From NCBI RefSeq assembly GCF_027111295.1, contig NZ_CP114287.1:1364001-1428000 (forward strand): DNA of 64,000 nucleotides, given 5' to 3'. The notes beneath the pieces were generated by a model. The model saw nothing but the letters and a program-made list of their open reading frames with translations, searched no databases and was not told where the DNA came from. A program made the translations under genes and the position numbers. Below, one piece after another: positions 53,016-62,275 of this stretch. Source of the DNA: Flavobacterium gelatinilyticum (lineage in GTDB: Bacteria > Bacteroidota > Bacteroidia > Flavobacteriales > Flavobacteriaceae). The stretch's first letter is position 1. The number at the start of each line of letters is the position of its first letter.

Positions 53016-54707
53016 TTGAAGAAATCACTCTTTTTCATATCTTGTTGTATGCTGTTATTGAGCATTCAATTTCTTTCTGCACAAGCGCCAAAAAAAGGCC
53101 AGACACAAGCACAAGCTCCTAAAAAAATCAACATTGAACATTCTGATTTTTTAGATGTTGATCAGGTTTTGGTACCGGATGGTGTTCTGCTTACCGGAAA
53201 TGTAAAAGTAAATCACGACGGAGTGGTTCTTACCTGTAACAAAGCTTATTATTTTCAGAAAGAAAACTATCTAAAAGCTTTCGGAAACGTGCAGCTGGTA
53301 CAGGGTGATACTTTATTCCTGAATAGCAGATATGCCGAATACAGCGGAAATGTAAAAAAAGCTTTTGCAACCGGAAATGCGGTTATGACTTCTCCCGATG
53401 CTACTTTACAAACGGACACTATTAATTTTGACCGAAATGTTCAGGAAGTTTTCTACAACACAAAAGGTACAATTATAAATAAAGACAATACTCTGGTGAG
53501 TAATTCGGGACGATATTATGTGACCCAGAAAAAATTCCAGTTTTTAACTGCCGTTACAATCACAAATCCTAAATATGTAATTAAGTCTAATCATTTGGAT
53601 TACTACAGTAATTCTGGCCATACGTATTTGTTTGGTCCTTCAACAATTACCAGTAAAGCCAATTATATTTATACAGAAAAAGGATTTTATGATACTAAAA
53701 AGAATCTGGCACACTTTTTAAGGCGGTCGTACATAAAATACGATGACAGGCTGATTGAAGGAGACAGTTTATATTATAACCGAAATATTGAATTTGCATC
53801 GGCAACGCGAAATGTTAAAATTACTGACTCAATTAATCGCGGTCTTGTAAAAGGGCATTATGCCGAAATTTACAAACTAAAAGATTCGATGTTTGTTACC
53901 AAAAGAGCGGTGGCCATCAATTTAGTCGAAAATGATTCGCTTTACATTCACGGAAAAAAACTACTGGTAACAGGAAAAGAAGGCGAACGTATTTTAAGAG
54001 CTTTCAATAATGTCCGTTTTTATAAAATAGATATGAGCGGTAAATGTGATTCGATTCATTCCGATTCAAAAACAGCGCTGACCAAATTAATCGGAAAACC
54101 GATTTTATGGAATGGAGAAAGCCAGATTACAGGCGATGTAATGCATTTAATCGGCGATAATACCACTCGGAAATTAGACTCTCTAAAAGTCCTCAATAAT
54201 ACATTCCTGATATCAAAGGATACCCTCGGAACCGGATATAATCAGGTCAAGGGGCTCAATTTATTTGGGAAATTCAGGGATGGAAAACTGCATGATGTCG
54301 ACGTTATTAAAAATACTGAGGTTATCTATTTTATGCGGAATGACGACAATGAATTGGTCGGAATTAATAAAAATGTGAGCAGTAAAATCAATATGATACT
54401 GGAGAATAATGCCGTAGAAAATATTACATTTTTTAACCGTGTTGACGGCGACATGTATCCGGAAGATGAGTTACCCGAAAATGCCCGAAAATTAAGGGGT
54501 TTTGTCTGGCGCGGTAATGAAAGAATTACATCGAAAGATGATATTTTTACGGCAGAAGACAACGAACTCAACGAAAAACTGATAAAAGAAGGTAAAGAAG
54601 AGGAAGAAAAGAACAAAATGGCTCCAATGGAGGTCAGAAAAGAAACTCTGGACTACGACAAAAAGAAACCGGCGGCAAAAACAGCGCCTCAGCCTAAAAA
54701 GAAGTAG
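53016..54707 (+). CDS. OstA/LptA-like exported protein
   Basis: 563 aa, with a TTG start chosen because the next residues are KK and a complete signal peptide (KKSLFFISCCMLLLSIQFLSAQ); the next Met at residue 12 would remove the positive charges. The mature part has repeated OstA beta-taco strands (VPDGVLLTGNVKVNHDGVVLTCNKAYYFQKENYLKAFGNVQLVQGD; LISNSRYAEYSGN-like units), typical of LptA/LptD-N lipopolysaccharide transport proteins. The C-terminal 60 residues are Lys/Glu-rich and probably disordered. It is longer than E. coli LptA, and probably bridges or guides LPS in the periplasm. Confidence 0.85.
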   Translation: MKKSLFFISCCMLLLSIQFLSAQAPKKGQTQAQAPKKINIEHSDFLDVDQVLVPDGVLLTGNVKVNHDGVVLTCNKAYYFQKENYLKAFGNVQLVQGDTLFLNSRYAEYSGNVKKAFATGNAVMTSPDATLQTDTINFDRNVQEVFYNTKGTIINKDNTLVSNSGRYYVTQKKFQFLTAVTITNPKYVIKSNHLDYYSNSGHTYLFGPSTITSKANYIYTEKGFYDTKKNLAHFLRRSYIKYDDRLIEGDSLYYNRNIEFASATRNVKITDSINRGLVKGHYAEIYKLKDSMFVTKRAVAINLVENDSLYIHGKKLLVTGKEGERILRAFNNVRFYKIDMSGKCDSIHSDSKTALTKLIGKPILWNGESQITGDVMHLIGDNTTRKLDSLKVLNNTFLISKDTLGTGYNQVKGLNLFGKFRDGKLHDVDVIKNTEVIYFMRNDDNELVGINKNVSSKINMILENNAVENITFFNRVDGDMYPEDELPENARKLRGFVWRGNERITSKDDIFTAEDNELNEKLIKEGKEEEEKNKMAPMEVRKETLDYDKKKPAAKTAPQPKKK

Positions 54708-54824
54708 TATTCGGCGGCAGTTTTAGTCGCAGTCACAAGATTAGTTTTCAGTATTTTCAAAATTATCTATGATTATGTTTACAAAAATTAACCTGCGGCT
54801 AAAATTAAAACCTAAGAACCTTAG

Positions 54825-54832
54825 TATCTTTG
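54825..54832 (+). promoter_or_regulatory. -7 box TATCTTTG for the aminotransferase gene
   Basis: A perfect TANNTTTG, 20 nt before the ATG at 54853. The leader contains CTTTGAACCTTT, like the leaders of the DUF421 and coaD genes. No TTG at the expected upstream distance. Confidence 0.48.
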
Positions 54833-54852
54833 CCACTTTGAACCTTTAAAAA

Positions 54853-56049
54853 ATGAATCCAGATTTTATAAAATATCAGGCACAAACCTCTCCTTATCCG
54901 TTAGGAATGGAAGTGTCTCACGCCATTGGCTCATACATTTACGATACAAACAATAAAAAATATTTAGATTTTGTTGCCGGAGTTTCGGCTTGTACTTTAG
55001 GACATCAGCATCCAAGAGTAAATCAGGCCATAAAAGACCAGCTTGACAAATACTCTCATGTAATGGTTTACGGGGAATATTCGCAGAGCCCGGCCGTAGA
55101 ATACTGCAAATTAATGGCTTCGCTCCTGCCGGAATCCCTAAACAAAACCTATTTGGTAAATTCAGGTACAGAAGCTATTGAAGGTTCTTTAAAACTGGCT
55201 AAACGTGTTACAGGACGCAGTCAGCTTATTTCATGTCATAACGCCTATCACGGAAACACAATGGGTTCTATGAGTGTTATGGGATTTGAAGAACGCAAAC
55301 AAGCTTTCCGTCCACTTATACCTGACGTTGATTTTATTACCTTCAACAACGAAGCCGATTTAGAAAAAATAACAACCCGAACGGCTGCCATTTTATTAGA
55401 AACCATTCAGGGAGGCGCAGGATTTATTCAGCCTGAAAATAATTTTCTGCAAAAAGTCCGCAAGCGCTGCGATGAGGTTGGAGCCATGATGATTGTCGAT
55501 GAAATCCAGCCTGGTTTTGGAAGAACCGGAAAATTATTCGGCTTTCAAAATTACGATGTTGTTCCGGATATTGTGGTAATGGGAAAAGGAATGGGCGGCG
55601 GTATGCCGGTTGGTGCTTTTACCGCTTCGGCAGAAAAAATGGATCTCTTAACAGAAAACCCTAAATTAGGTCATATAACCACTTTTGGTGGACATCCTGT
55701 CATTGCGTCAGCCTGCTTAGCCACTTTGCAGGAATTAACTGAAACTAATTTAATGCAGGAAACTTTAGAAAAGGAAAAACTCTTCAGATCGCTTTTGGTA
55801 CATCCTTTGATTAAAGAAATAAGAGGAAAAGGATTAATGCTGGCTGCTATGACCGAAACGGCAGATATAACAAATCAGGTCATTTTAAACTGTCAGGATA
55901 AAGGTTTAATATTATTCTGGCTGCTTTTTGAAGGCTGTGCCATTAGAATAACGCCTCCGTTAACCATTTCTGAAGAAGAAATAAAAGAAGGCTGTGCCAT
56001 AATTTTAAACGTTATGGATGAAATATTGAAAAAAGAACAATTGCAGTAA
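54853..56049 (+). CDS. Class III PLP-dependent aminotransferase
   Basis: 398 aa, aspartate aminotransferase superfamily, class III (acetylornithine/ornithine aminotransferase group). Landmarks: LDFVAGVSACTLGHQHPRV near the start, VNSGTEAIEGSLKLAKRVTGR, then LLETIQGGAGFIQP, IVDEIQPGFGRTGKLFG with Asp216, and DIVVMGKGMGGGMPVGAF with the PLP-binding Lys245. The substrate is not clear: argD, rocD or a related omega-aminotransferase are options. No arginine genes lie beside it, so I give no symbol. Confidence 0.92.
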   Translation: MNPDFIKYQAQTSPYPLGMEVSHAIGSYIYDTNNKKYLDFVAGVSACTLGHQHPRVNQAIKDQLDKYSHVMVYGEYSQSPAVEYCKLMASLLPESLNKTYLVNSGTEAIEGSLKLAKRVTGRSQLISCHNAYHGNTMGSMSVMGFEERKQAFRPLIPDVDFITFNNEADLEKITTRTAAILLETIQGGAGFIQPENNFLQKVRKRCDEVGAMMIVDEIQPGFGRTGKLFGFQNYDVVPDIVVMGKGMGGGMPVGAFTASAEKMDLLTENPKLGHITTFGGHPVIASACLATLQELTETNLMQETLEKEKLFRSLLVHPLIKEIRGKGLMLAAMTETADITNQVILNCQDKGLILFWLLFEGCAIRITPPLTISEEEIKEGCAIILNVMDEILKKEQLQ

Positions 56050-56255
56050 GAAATCTGAAAATTTTAACCCTGTTTCTAAAAAGCAAAGAAATAATCTGGT
56101 TAATCTTTTAAAATTCAAAATATTACAACAAAATCAACACAGAAAACCTGTTTATTTTGTTAATTAAATTGTTCAAAACAATTAATTTTACAGCCAAACA
56201 TCAATGACATGGTTGCCTAAATTTATAATAGGCTAATTTCAAATAAAACTAAAGT

Positions 56256-57650
56256 ATGCAATTAAGCAACGAAGAAGAAGATTATAACCTATCCCTGTCC
56301 AAATTTGAGTCGATGTTAAAAACCAACAAAGTGCTCTTTTTTGATTCTGAAGAATTTGAAGAAATCATTCTTCATTATTTAGATATAGGTAAGGCTAATT
56401 TAGCAAAGAAGGCCTTAAAACTTGCATTAGACCAGCATCCGAAATCTACAGGCTTAAAATTAGTACAAGTAGAAATGCTGGTTTACGAAGACAAACTCGA
56501 TATTGCTGAGAAGTTACTAAACGAGTTGTATGCAATCGAACCTAACAACGAGGAAATTTATATCCAGAAAGCCAATATCTGCTCTAAAAGAGATCAGCAC
56601 GAAAAAGCGGTAGAATTACTTAAAATTGCCCTGCAATATACAGATGATTATGCCGATGTGTACAACTTGATTGGAATGGAATATCTTTTTATGGATAATC
56701 TTGAACTGGCAAAAGAAAACTTCATTAAATGTCTTGAAGAGGACTTAGAAGATCAGTCTGCTTTATATAACGTAGTATACTGTTTTGAATTTTTAGATCA
56801 GAATCAGGAAGCTATTGTGTATTTAAACCAATACATCAACAGAAATCCGTACAGCGAAATTGCCTGGCATCAGCTTGGGCGACTGCATTACGGTGTAAAA
56901 GAATACGAAAATGCAATTCGCGCTTTTGACTATGCAACCTTAATTGACGATGAGTTTTTAGGTGCTTTTATGGAAAAAGCAAAAGCGTACGAGCGTCTTA
57001 AAAAATACAATGAAGCAATTGAAAGTTACAATCGTACAATTGAACTTGACGATGCTACTTCTTATGCCTTACTGCGAATTGGAAAATGTTATGAAAAACT
57101 GGGAAATGCCGTAAAAGCACTTCAGTACTATAACCAGACAGTTCACGAAGATCCGCTTTTAGACAAAGGCTGGATTGCAATTACTGATTTTCATGTACGC
57201 CAGAAAAATTTCCAAAAAGCACTGTTTTTTGTCAATAAAGCATTAGCAATCGACAATCAGAACCGTTTATACTGGAAACGTTATGCTACAATAAACAAAC
57301 AGATGAACTTCTTTGAAGAAGCTGAATTTGGATACAGAAAAGCGGTAGAATTTGGCGATTATGCTTTAGACACCTGGTTGTTCTGGGTTGATATTCTGCA
57401 ATTCTTGGGAGAATTCGAAAGTGCAGTGCAGACTCTATTGCAAGCATCAGAATATTTTCCGGAAGAAAACGAAATCGAATACCGTTTAGCCGGATTGTAT
57501 TTTATGATTCAGGACAATACCAAAGCTAAATTTCATTTAAGCAACGGGCTTCGTTTAAACTTTGATAATTACATTTTAATCGAAGATTTATTCCCTGTTG
57601 TCTGGGCAAAAAAAGCGGTAAAAAATTATATTGAAAAACATAGAAAATAA
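56256..57650 (+). CDS. Tetratricopeptide repeat protein
   Basis: 464 aa, cytoplasmic (no signal peptide). At least ten TPR units of about 34 residues run from about residue 40 to the end, with clear examples in AEKLLNELYAIEPNNEEIYIQKANICSKRDQHEKAVELL and EYENAIRAFDYATLIDDEFLGAFMEKAKAYERL. TPR arrays are protein-binding scaffolds; the partner is unknown. AroE starts 3 nt after its stop, so the two genes are co-transcribed. Confidence 0.93.
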   Translation: MQLSNEEEDYNLSLSKFESMLKTNKVLFFDSEEFEEIILHYLDIGKANLAKKALKLALDQHPKSTGLKLVQVEMLVYEDKLDIAEKLLNELYAIEPNNEEIYIQKANICSKRDQHEKAVELLKIALQYTDDYADVYNLIGMEYLFMDNLELAKENFIKCLEEDLEDQSALYNVVYCFEFLDQNQEAIVYLNQYINRNPYSEIAWHQLGRLHYGVKEYENAIRAFDYATLIDDEFLGAFMEKAKAYERLKKYNEAIESYNRTIELDDATSYALLRIGKCYEKLGNAVKALQYYNQTVHEDPLLDKGWIAITDFHVRQKNFQKALFFVNKALAIDNQNRLYWKRYATINKQMNFFEEAEFGYRKAVEFGDYALDTWLFWVDILQFLGEFESAVQTLLQASEYFPEENEIEYRLAGLYFMIQDNTKAKFHLSNGLRLNFDNYILIEDLFPVVWAKKAVKNYIEKHRK

Positions 57651-57652
57651 TA

Positions 57653-58402
57653 ATGATTGATACTCTAAAAAGACGTTTTGGCTTACTAGGCCGTAATATT
57701 AGCTACTCATTTTCAAAAGGTTATTTTACAGAAAAATTCAACAACGAAGTTTTTGCAGGCAGCAGTTACGAAAATTTTGATATTTCTGAAATTAACCATT
57801 TTACAGGATTAATAAAAAATAATCCGGATTTAAAGGGCTTAAATGTTACGATTCCATACAAAGAACAAATCATTCCTTTTTTAGACAAACTATCAAAAAA
57901 AGCCGCTTTAATTGGTGCTGTAAACACAATTAAATTTACCAAATCAGGTAAATTAAAAGGATATAACACCGATTATTACGGATTTAAAAAATCTCTTAAA
58001 CCATTATTAGAACCGCATCATAAAAAAGCCCTTATTCTGGGTACCGGGGGTGCTTCAAAAGGAGTTGCTTTTGCTCTGGACGAACTGGATATTCCGTATA
58101 CTTTTGTTTCAAGGGAAGCCAAAGAAAACATCATCGATTATGATTTGATAAATGCCACGACATTTGATAATTTTCAAATCATAATCAATTGCACACCTGT
58201 AGGAACAAGTCCAAACATCGAGGCCTGCCCTAACCTGCCTTATGAGTTTTTTACCGAAAAACATATTGCATACGATTTAATTTACAATCCGGCAGAAACA
58301 CAATTCCTTAAGAACGCAAAAGAAAGAGGTGCTGTTATCAAAAACGGATACGATATGTTGATTTTTCAGGCTGAGAAAGCGTGGAAGATCTGGAACAAAT
58401 AA
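57653..58402 (+). CDS. aroE: Shikimate dehydrogenase
   Basis: 249 aa, slightly short but complete. Reduces 3-dehydroshikimate with NADPH in aromatic amino acid synthesis. Landmarks: FGLLGRNISYSFSKGYFTEKF for shikimate binding, LNVTIPYKE with the catalytic Lys70, GYNTDYYGFKKSL with the paired Asp, and the Rossmann loop LGTGGASKGVAFALDEL. It follows the TPR gene by 2 nt. No other shikimate gene is seen nearby. Confidence 0.96.
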   Translation: MIDTLKRRFGLLGRNISYSFSKGYFTEKFNNEVFAGSSYENFDISEINHFTGLIKNNPDLKGLNVTIPYKEQIIPFLDKLSKKAALIGAVNTIKFTKSGKLKGYNTDYYGFKKSLKPLLEPHHKKALILGTGGASKGVAFALDELDIPYTFVSREAKENIIDYDLINATTFDNFQIIINCTPVGTSPNIEACPNLPYEFFTEKHIAYDLIYNPAETQFLKNAKERGAVIKNGYDMLIFQAEKAWKIWNK

Positions 58403-58472
58403 AAAAAGATTTCGAAATAAAATATGCAAAAAGATTTTTTTTGTAAATTAGTCTACTCATTTGTAGATAGTT

Positions 58473-59225
58473 ATGACAAAAATTACTTTTTACTTCTGCA
58501 TATTTTATTTCATATCACTTTCTGTAAAAGCTCAGGAACCAGACAGTACTAAGATCAACAGTCCTTTTTCTGAACCCAGATATCATTATTTTCTTAAAAC
58601 CATTTTGTTATCTAACGAATATCTCGATACAGATAACGGATCTTACAATACGACTCTATTACGACTTTTATACCCTATAGGCAACAAAGCCTGGAATTTA
58701 CGTTTTGATCTCCCTCTAATTTCGGCAAACACAAATTCAATCAATAAAAGCGGTATTGGAGATGTCACCGCCGGAATCAGCTATATTCCGTACCTTAAGC
58801 ACAGTAACGGCGTGGCTTTGCGTGCCAGAGTCATTTCAAATTCAGCGCAGGATCCTAATTTCGGAAGTGGAAAATGGGTATTTTCTCCTGCCGTTTTTTA
58901 TGGCAGATACCTAAAATCCAAAAAATATCTTTGGATATCATCAGCCGAATACCAGATCAGTTTTGCAGGACACAGTAATAGAAATGATATCAGCACTGCA
59001 GCTTTCGAGAATGTGATTTTGTATTTCTTCGGCAGAAACTGGGTCTCCGCTGATGCAGCTTTTCGGTATAACAACATTGCAAAAGGTTTTCAAAACAATG
59101 CTTTTGTAGAGTACGGTCGTAAAATCTCTGCTGACGATTTAATTTACATTCATCCAAGTTATGCTTTTGGAGGCATGAAAACCTATAACTTTGGACTCGA
59201 AGTTGGTATTTTGATACTTTTTTAA
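58473..59225 (+). CDS. Outer-membrane beta-barrel-like protein
   Basis: 250 aa. A signal peptide (1-20, ending LSVKAQ) and many alternating aromatic/hydrophobic strands (LLRLLYPIGNKAWNLRFDLPLISA, GIGDVTAGISYIPYL, VFSPAVFYGRYLKSKKYLWISSAEYQISFAG), and the chain ends LILF, a Phe-terminal barrel signature. It resembles the transporter-like MetA/outer-membrane family by pattern only. Function unknown; it stands alone between aroE and the DUF349 gene. Confidence 0.75.
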   Translation: MTKITFYFCIFYFISLSVKAQEPDSTKINSPFSEPRYHYFLKTILLSNEYLDTDNGSYNTTLLRLLYPIGNKAWNLRFDLPLISANTNSINKSGIGDVTAGISYIPYLKHSNGVALRARVISNSAQDPNFGSGKWVFSPAVFYGRYLKSKKYLWISSAEYQISFAGHSNRNDISTAAFENVILYFFGRNWVSADAAFRYNNIAKGFQNNAFVEYGRKISADDLIYIHPSYAFGGMKTYNFGLEVGILILF

Positions 59226-59411
59226 GCACAAAACCACAAAAAAAGAAAATAAAACCAAAAGAAGCTGTTTTTATTCTTTTTCTCGAAAAATTTTACAGAA
59301 ATCAATATTCAGTTTTAGTAAAAAACAATAAAACAGCATTTTTATAGTTGTAAATCTAAGTAGATAACAGGAATTTCATCCTAAAATACGGTATAAATAA
59401 AACGTTTTATT

Positions 59412-59441
59412 TTGTATTTAGAAACACCTTTACTATCTTTC
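59412..59441 (+). promoter_or_regulatory. Promoter of the DUF349 gene
   Basis: TTG at 59412-59414, 19-nt spacer, TATCTTTC at 59434-59441 (one base off consensus), 33 nt before the ATG at 59475. Confidence 0.5.
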
Positions 59442-59474
59442 GCTCTCATTAAGTAAAACCTTATACATTTAAAG

Positions 59475-61469
59475 ATGTTAGAAGAAAAGAATGATAACCT
59501 GCATGAGGCAGACGGAAAATTAGAAATGGAAGTAAGTGATTCAACGCAAAATAATGCAGCTGAAGCAACAGAATCTAACAAAGAAGTTACGGAAACTCCG
59601 GCTTCAAATGTAGAAAAAGAAGTTGAAGAAACAGCAAAAACTGAAGAATCAGATCATCAGGATGCATTAGATGCCATTGCAAACTCGAATGCGGAAGAAA
59701 GCGAAGATGAAACACTGAAAGATCGTCATGAAATCCCGATGAAGGATTATGACACTTTTTCTCTTGATGCACTCGTAGATGAACTTAAAAAACTGGTTAA
59801 TACAGACAAAGTTATGTCTGTAAAAGATCATGTAGAAGAAATTAAAAAATCATTTTTATCAAAATACAATCATCTTTTAGATGAAAAAAGAGAAGAATTC
59901 AATGCTTCAAATGAAGATCCAAACGAAGAGTTTGAATATCATTCTCCTTTAAAATCTAAATTTGATGAATACTACAATATTTTTAGAGAAAAAAGAAATG
60001 CTCATTTTAAGCATTTACAAACTAATCTAAAAACAAATTTAGAGAACAGACTTGCTATTGTTGAGGAATTAAAAGAACTTATTAATCCTCAGGAAAACAT
60101 TAAAGACACACTTAAACATTTTAATGATTTAAGAGAAAGATGGAAAAATGCCGGTGCAATTCCTAAAGACAAATACAATCACGTTTGGAACAACTATCAT
60201 TTTCACGTTGAAAATTTCTATGACTACCTTCATTTAGACCGTGAAGCCAGAGATTTAGATTTTAAACACAATCTGGAGCAAAAGCAAAAAATCATTGCAC
60301 GTGTAGAAGAATTGGTAAATGAAGCTGATGTTGCCAAAGCATTCCGTGAATTACAGGATTTACACCGAATCTGGAAAGAAGAAATAGGACCGGTTTCTAA
60401 AGAATACCGTGATTCGATTTGGAATCAATTCAGCGAACTGACTAAAAAAATCCACGATAAAAGAGAAGTTTTATTTGAAAGCCAGAGAGCTAACGAACAA
60501 CAGAACCTTGAAATCAAAAAAGATATTATTTCTAAAATTGAAGTTTTGGGAACTGAAAAAGTAAATTCGCATTCGCAATGGCTCGTTCAGATTCAAAAAG
60601 TAGAAGCTTTACGAAATGATTTCTTTGCGGCGGGAAAAGTTCCTGCTGAGGTAAATGAAGAAACATGGGCAGCTTTTAAAACAGCTGTCAGAAATTTTAA
60701 TGCTTTTAAAAATTCGTTCTACAAAGACATCAAAAAAGATCAGAACGATAATTTAAATAAAAAAATGGCTCTAGTTGCCAAAGCAAAAGAACTGCAGGAA
60801 AGTACTGATTTTGCTTCTACAACCCCAATCATGAAACAAATTCAGGAGGAGTGGAAACAAATTGGACACGTTCCTAAAAAATATTCAGATAAAATCTGGA
60901 AAGAGTTCAAAGATGCCTGCAACCACTATTTTGATAAATTAAAAGAGCACAAATCTGAAGAAAATGCGGATGAAGTTGCTGCTTTTGATAATAAAAAAGC
61001 ATATCTGGACATCTTGAGAGCCTACCAGCTGACAGGTGATCACAAAACAGATTTAGATGCTATTAAACAGCATATCGAAATCTGGAAAGGCTACGGAAAA
61101 GTTCCGTTTTCAAGACGTCATATTGAAGGGAAATTCAATAAAATCTTAGATGCACTTTTTGAAAAATTAAGCCTGAGCAAAAAAGAATCTGAAATGATGC
61201 GTTTTGCTAATCGTATCGATTCTTTATCTGACAGCAATGATACCCGTAAATTAGATAACGAGAAAATCTTTATCATGCGCAAAATTGAAGAAGTGCAGAA
61301 TGAAATTTTCCAGTTAGAAAATAATATCCAGTTCTTTACCAATACTAAAAATGCGAAAAAAGAAAATTCAATCGTTCTTGAAGTACGCAAAAACATCGCA
61401 ATTCACAAGGAAAGCCTTGAAGTTTGGAAAGACAAATTAAAACAATTGAGAAATTTAAATCAGGAATAA
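59475..61469 (+). CDS. DUF349 repeat protein
   Basis: 664 aa. The first 100 residues are acidic and disordered-looking (Glu/Asp/Thr rich). From about 140 the chain is built of repeated DUF349 units of some 75 residues, each with a WK motif: LRERWKNAGAIPKDKYNHVWNNY, LHRIWKEEIGPVSKEYRDSIWNQF, IQEEWKQIGHVPKKYSDKIWKEF, IWKGYGKVPFSRRHIEGKFN. It ends in a coiled coil (EEVQNEIFQLENNIQFF). Cytoplasmic. The function of the family is not known. A long hairpin terminator follows. Confidence 0.93.
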   Translation: MLEEKNDNLHEADGKLEMEVSDSTQNNAAEATESNKEVTETPASNVEKEVEETAKTEESDHQDALDAIANSNAEESEDETLKDRHEIPMKDYDTFSLDALVDELKKLVNTDKVMSVKDHVEEIKKSFLSKYNHLLDEKREEFNASNEDPNEEFEYHSPLKSKFDEYYNIFREKRNAHFKHLQTNLKTNLENRLAIVEELKELINPQENIKDTLKHFNDLRERWKNAGAIPKDKYNHVWNNYHFHVENFYDYLHLDREARDLDFKHNLEQKQKIIARVEELVNEADVAKAFRELQDLHRIWKEEIGPVSKEYRDSIWNQFSELTKKIHDKREVLFESQRANEQQNLEIKKDIISKIEVLGTEKVNSHSQWLVQIQKVEALRNDFFAAGKVPAEVNEETWAAFKTAVRNFNAFKNSFYKDIKKDQNDNLNKKMALVAKAKELQESTDFASTTPIMKQIQEEWKQIGHVPKKYSDKIWKEFKDACNHYFDKLKEHKSEENADEVAAFDNKKAYLDILRAYQLTGDHKTDLDAIKQHIEIWKGYGKVPFSRRHIEGKFNKILDALFEKLSLSKKESEMMRFANRIDSLSDSNDTRKLDNEKIFIMRKIEEVQNEIFQLENNIQFFTNTKNAKKENSIVLEVRKNIAIHKESLEVWKDKLKQLRNLNQE

Positions 61470-61507
61470 AATAATTTAAATTCAATAAACAAAAATTCCA
61501 ATCTTAT

Positions 61508-61552
61508 AAAATCCAAATTCCAATCGAATCAATCAATTGGGATTTGGATTTT
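61508..61552 (+). terminator. Terminator after the DUF349 gene
   Basis: A 17-bp stem between 61508-61524 and 61536-61552 (one G-U pair), then a run of T. It lies in the 320-nt gap 61470-61789, whose remaining part is AT-rich and holds the promoter at 61719 but no gene. Confidence 0.75.
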
Positions 61553-61718
61553 TTTTCTGCCAATATAATTCACGAAAGAACATCTTAGATTAAACGGTAG
61601 AAAACAATACTCCAGATTGCACTTGTATCGTCGTTTAATTTTAGCAGACAACCCTTCTTTTTTTTATGAATTTACTTTCAAATAACAAATTGATAAATTA
61701 ATAGTAAAAAATATTCTT

Positions 61719-61726
61719 TATATTTG
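61719..61726 (+). promoter_or_regulatory. -7 box TATATTTG for the OsmC gene
   Basis: A perfect TANNTTTG, 63 nt before the ATG at 61790; a TTG lies 26 nt upstream at 61690, slightly further than usual. Confidence 0.45.
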
Positions 61727-61789
61727 ATTAACCACGACTTATTGATAATCAACAAAATACACAAATTATTAATTTTAATCACTAAGAAA

Positions 61790-62206
61790 ATGAAATTTAC
61801 AAGAAAAGCACACGCCAACTGGAAAGGAACCGGTATGGAAGGAAAAGGAACTATAAGTACACAAAGCACAACTTTAGATAACGCTCAATTATCTTTTAAA
61901 ACAAGATTTGCAGACGGAGTAGGCACAAATCCGGAAGAATTGGTTGCAGCAGCACATTCAGGCTGTTTTACCATGCAGTTAAGTTTTTTATTAAACGAAG
62001 CCGGATTTACTGCGGATGATTTAACTACAGAAGCCACTGTAACTTTTGAAGACGGAACTATCACTTTAATTCATTTGGATTTAAAAGGACAGGTACCTTC
62101 AATATCTGCTGAAGAATTTGAAAAAACAGCTGCAAAAGCAAAAGAAATCTGTCCTATTTCAAAACTTTTAAACACAACTATCACTTTATCTGCAAGTTTG
62201 GTTTAA
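61790..62206 (+). CDS. OsmC/Ohr-family peroxiredoxin
   Basis: 138 aa from the ATG at 61790; the frame is open 22 codons further upstream but those codons do not belong to the fold. OsmC signature: FADGVGTNPEELVAAAHSGCFTMQLSFLL with the reactive Cys59, and AKEICPISKLL with the second Cys121. The Glu in NPEE and an Arg (TRF) complete the usual active site. It reduces organic hydroperoxides with a dithiol partner. Length and motifs fit OsmC more than Ohr. A terminator follows. Confidence 0.94.
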   Translation: MKFTRKAHANWKGTGMEGKGTISTQSTTLDNAQLSFKTRFADGVGTNPEELVAAAHSGCFTMQLSFLLNEAGFTADDLTTEATVTFEDGTITLIHLDLKGQVPSISAEEFEKTAAKAKEICPISKLLNTTITLSASLV

Positions 62207-62224
62207 AGGTCAGATTTAGGCATA

Positions 62225-62258
62225 AAAAAACCATCAGTTTGTGGGCTGATGGTTTTTT
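62225..62258. terminator. Terminator between OsmC and TPR genes
   Basis: AAAAAACCATCAG (62225-62237) and CTGATGGTTTTTT (62246-62258) are perfect 13-bp arms with an 8-nt loop, between converging genes. Confidence 0.83.
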
Positions 62259-62275
62259 ATATATTCAAACCAGAA

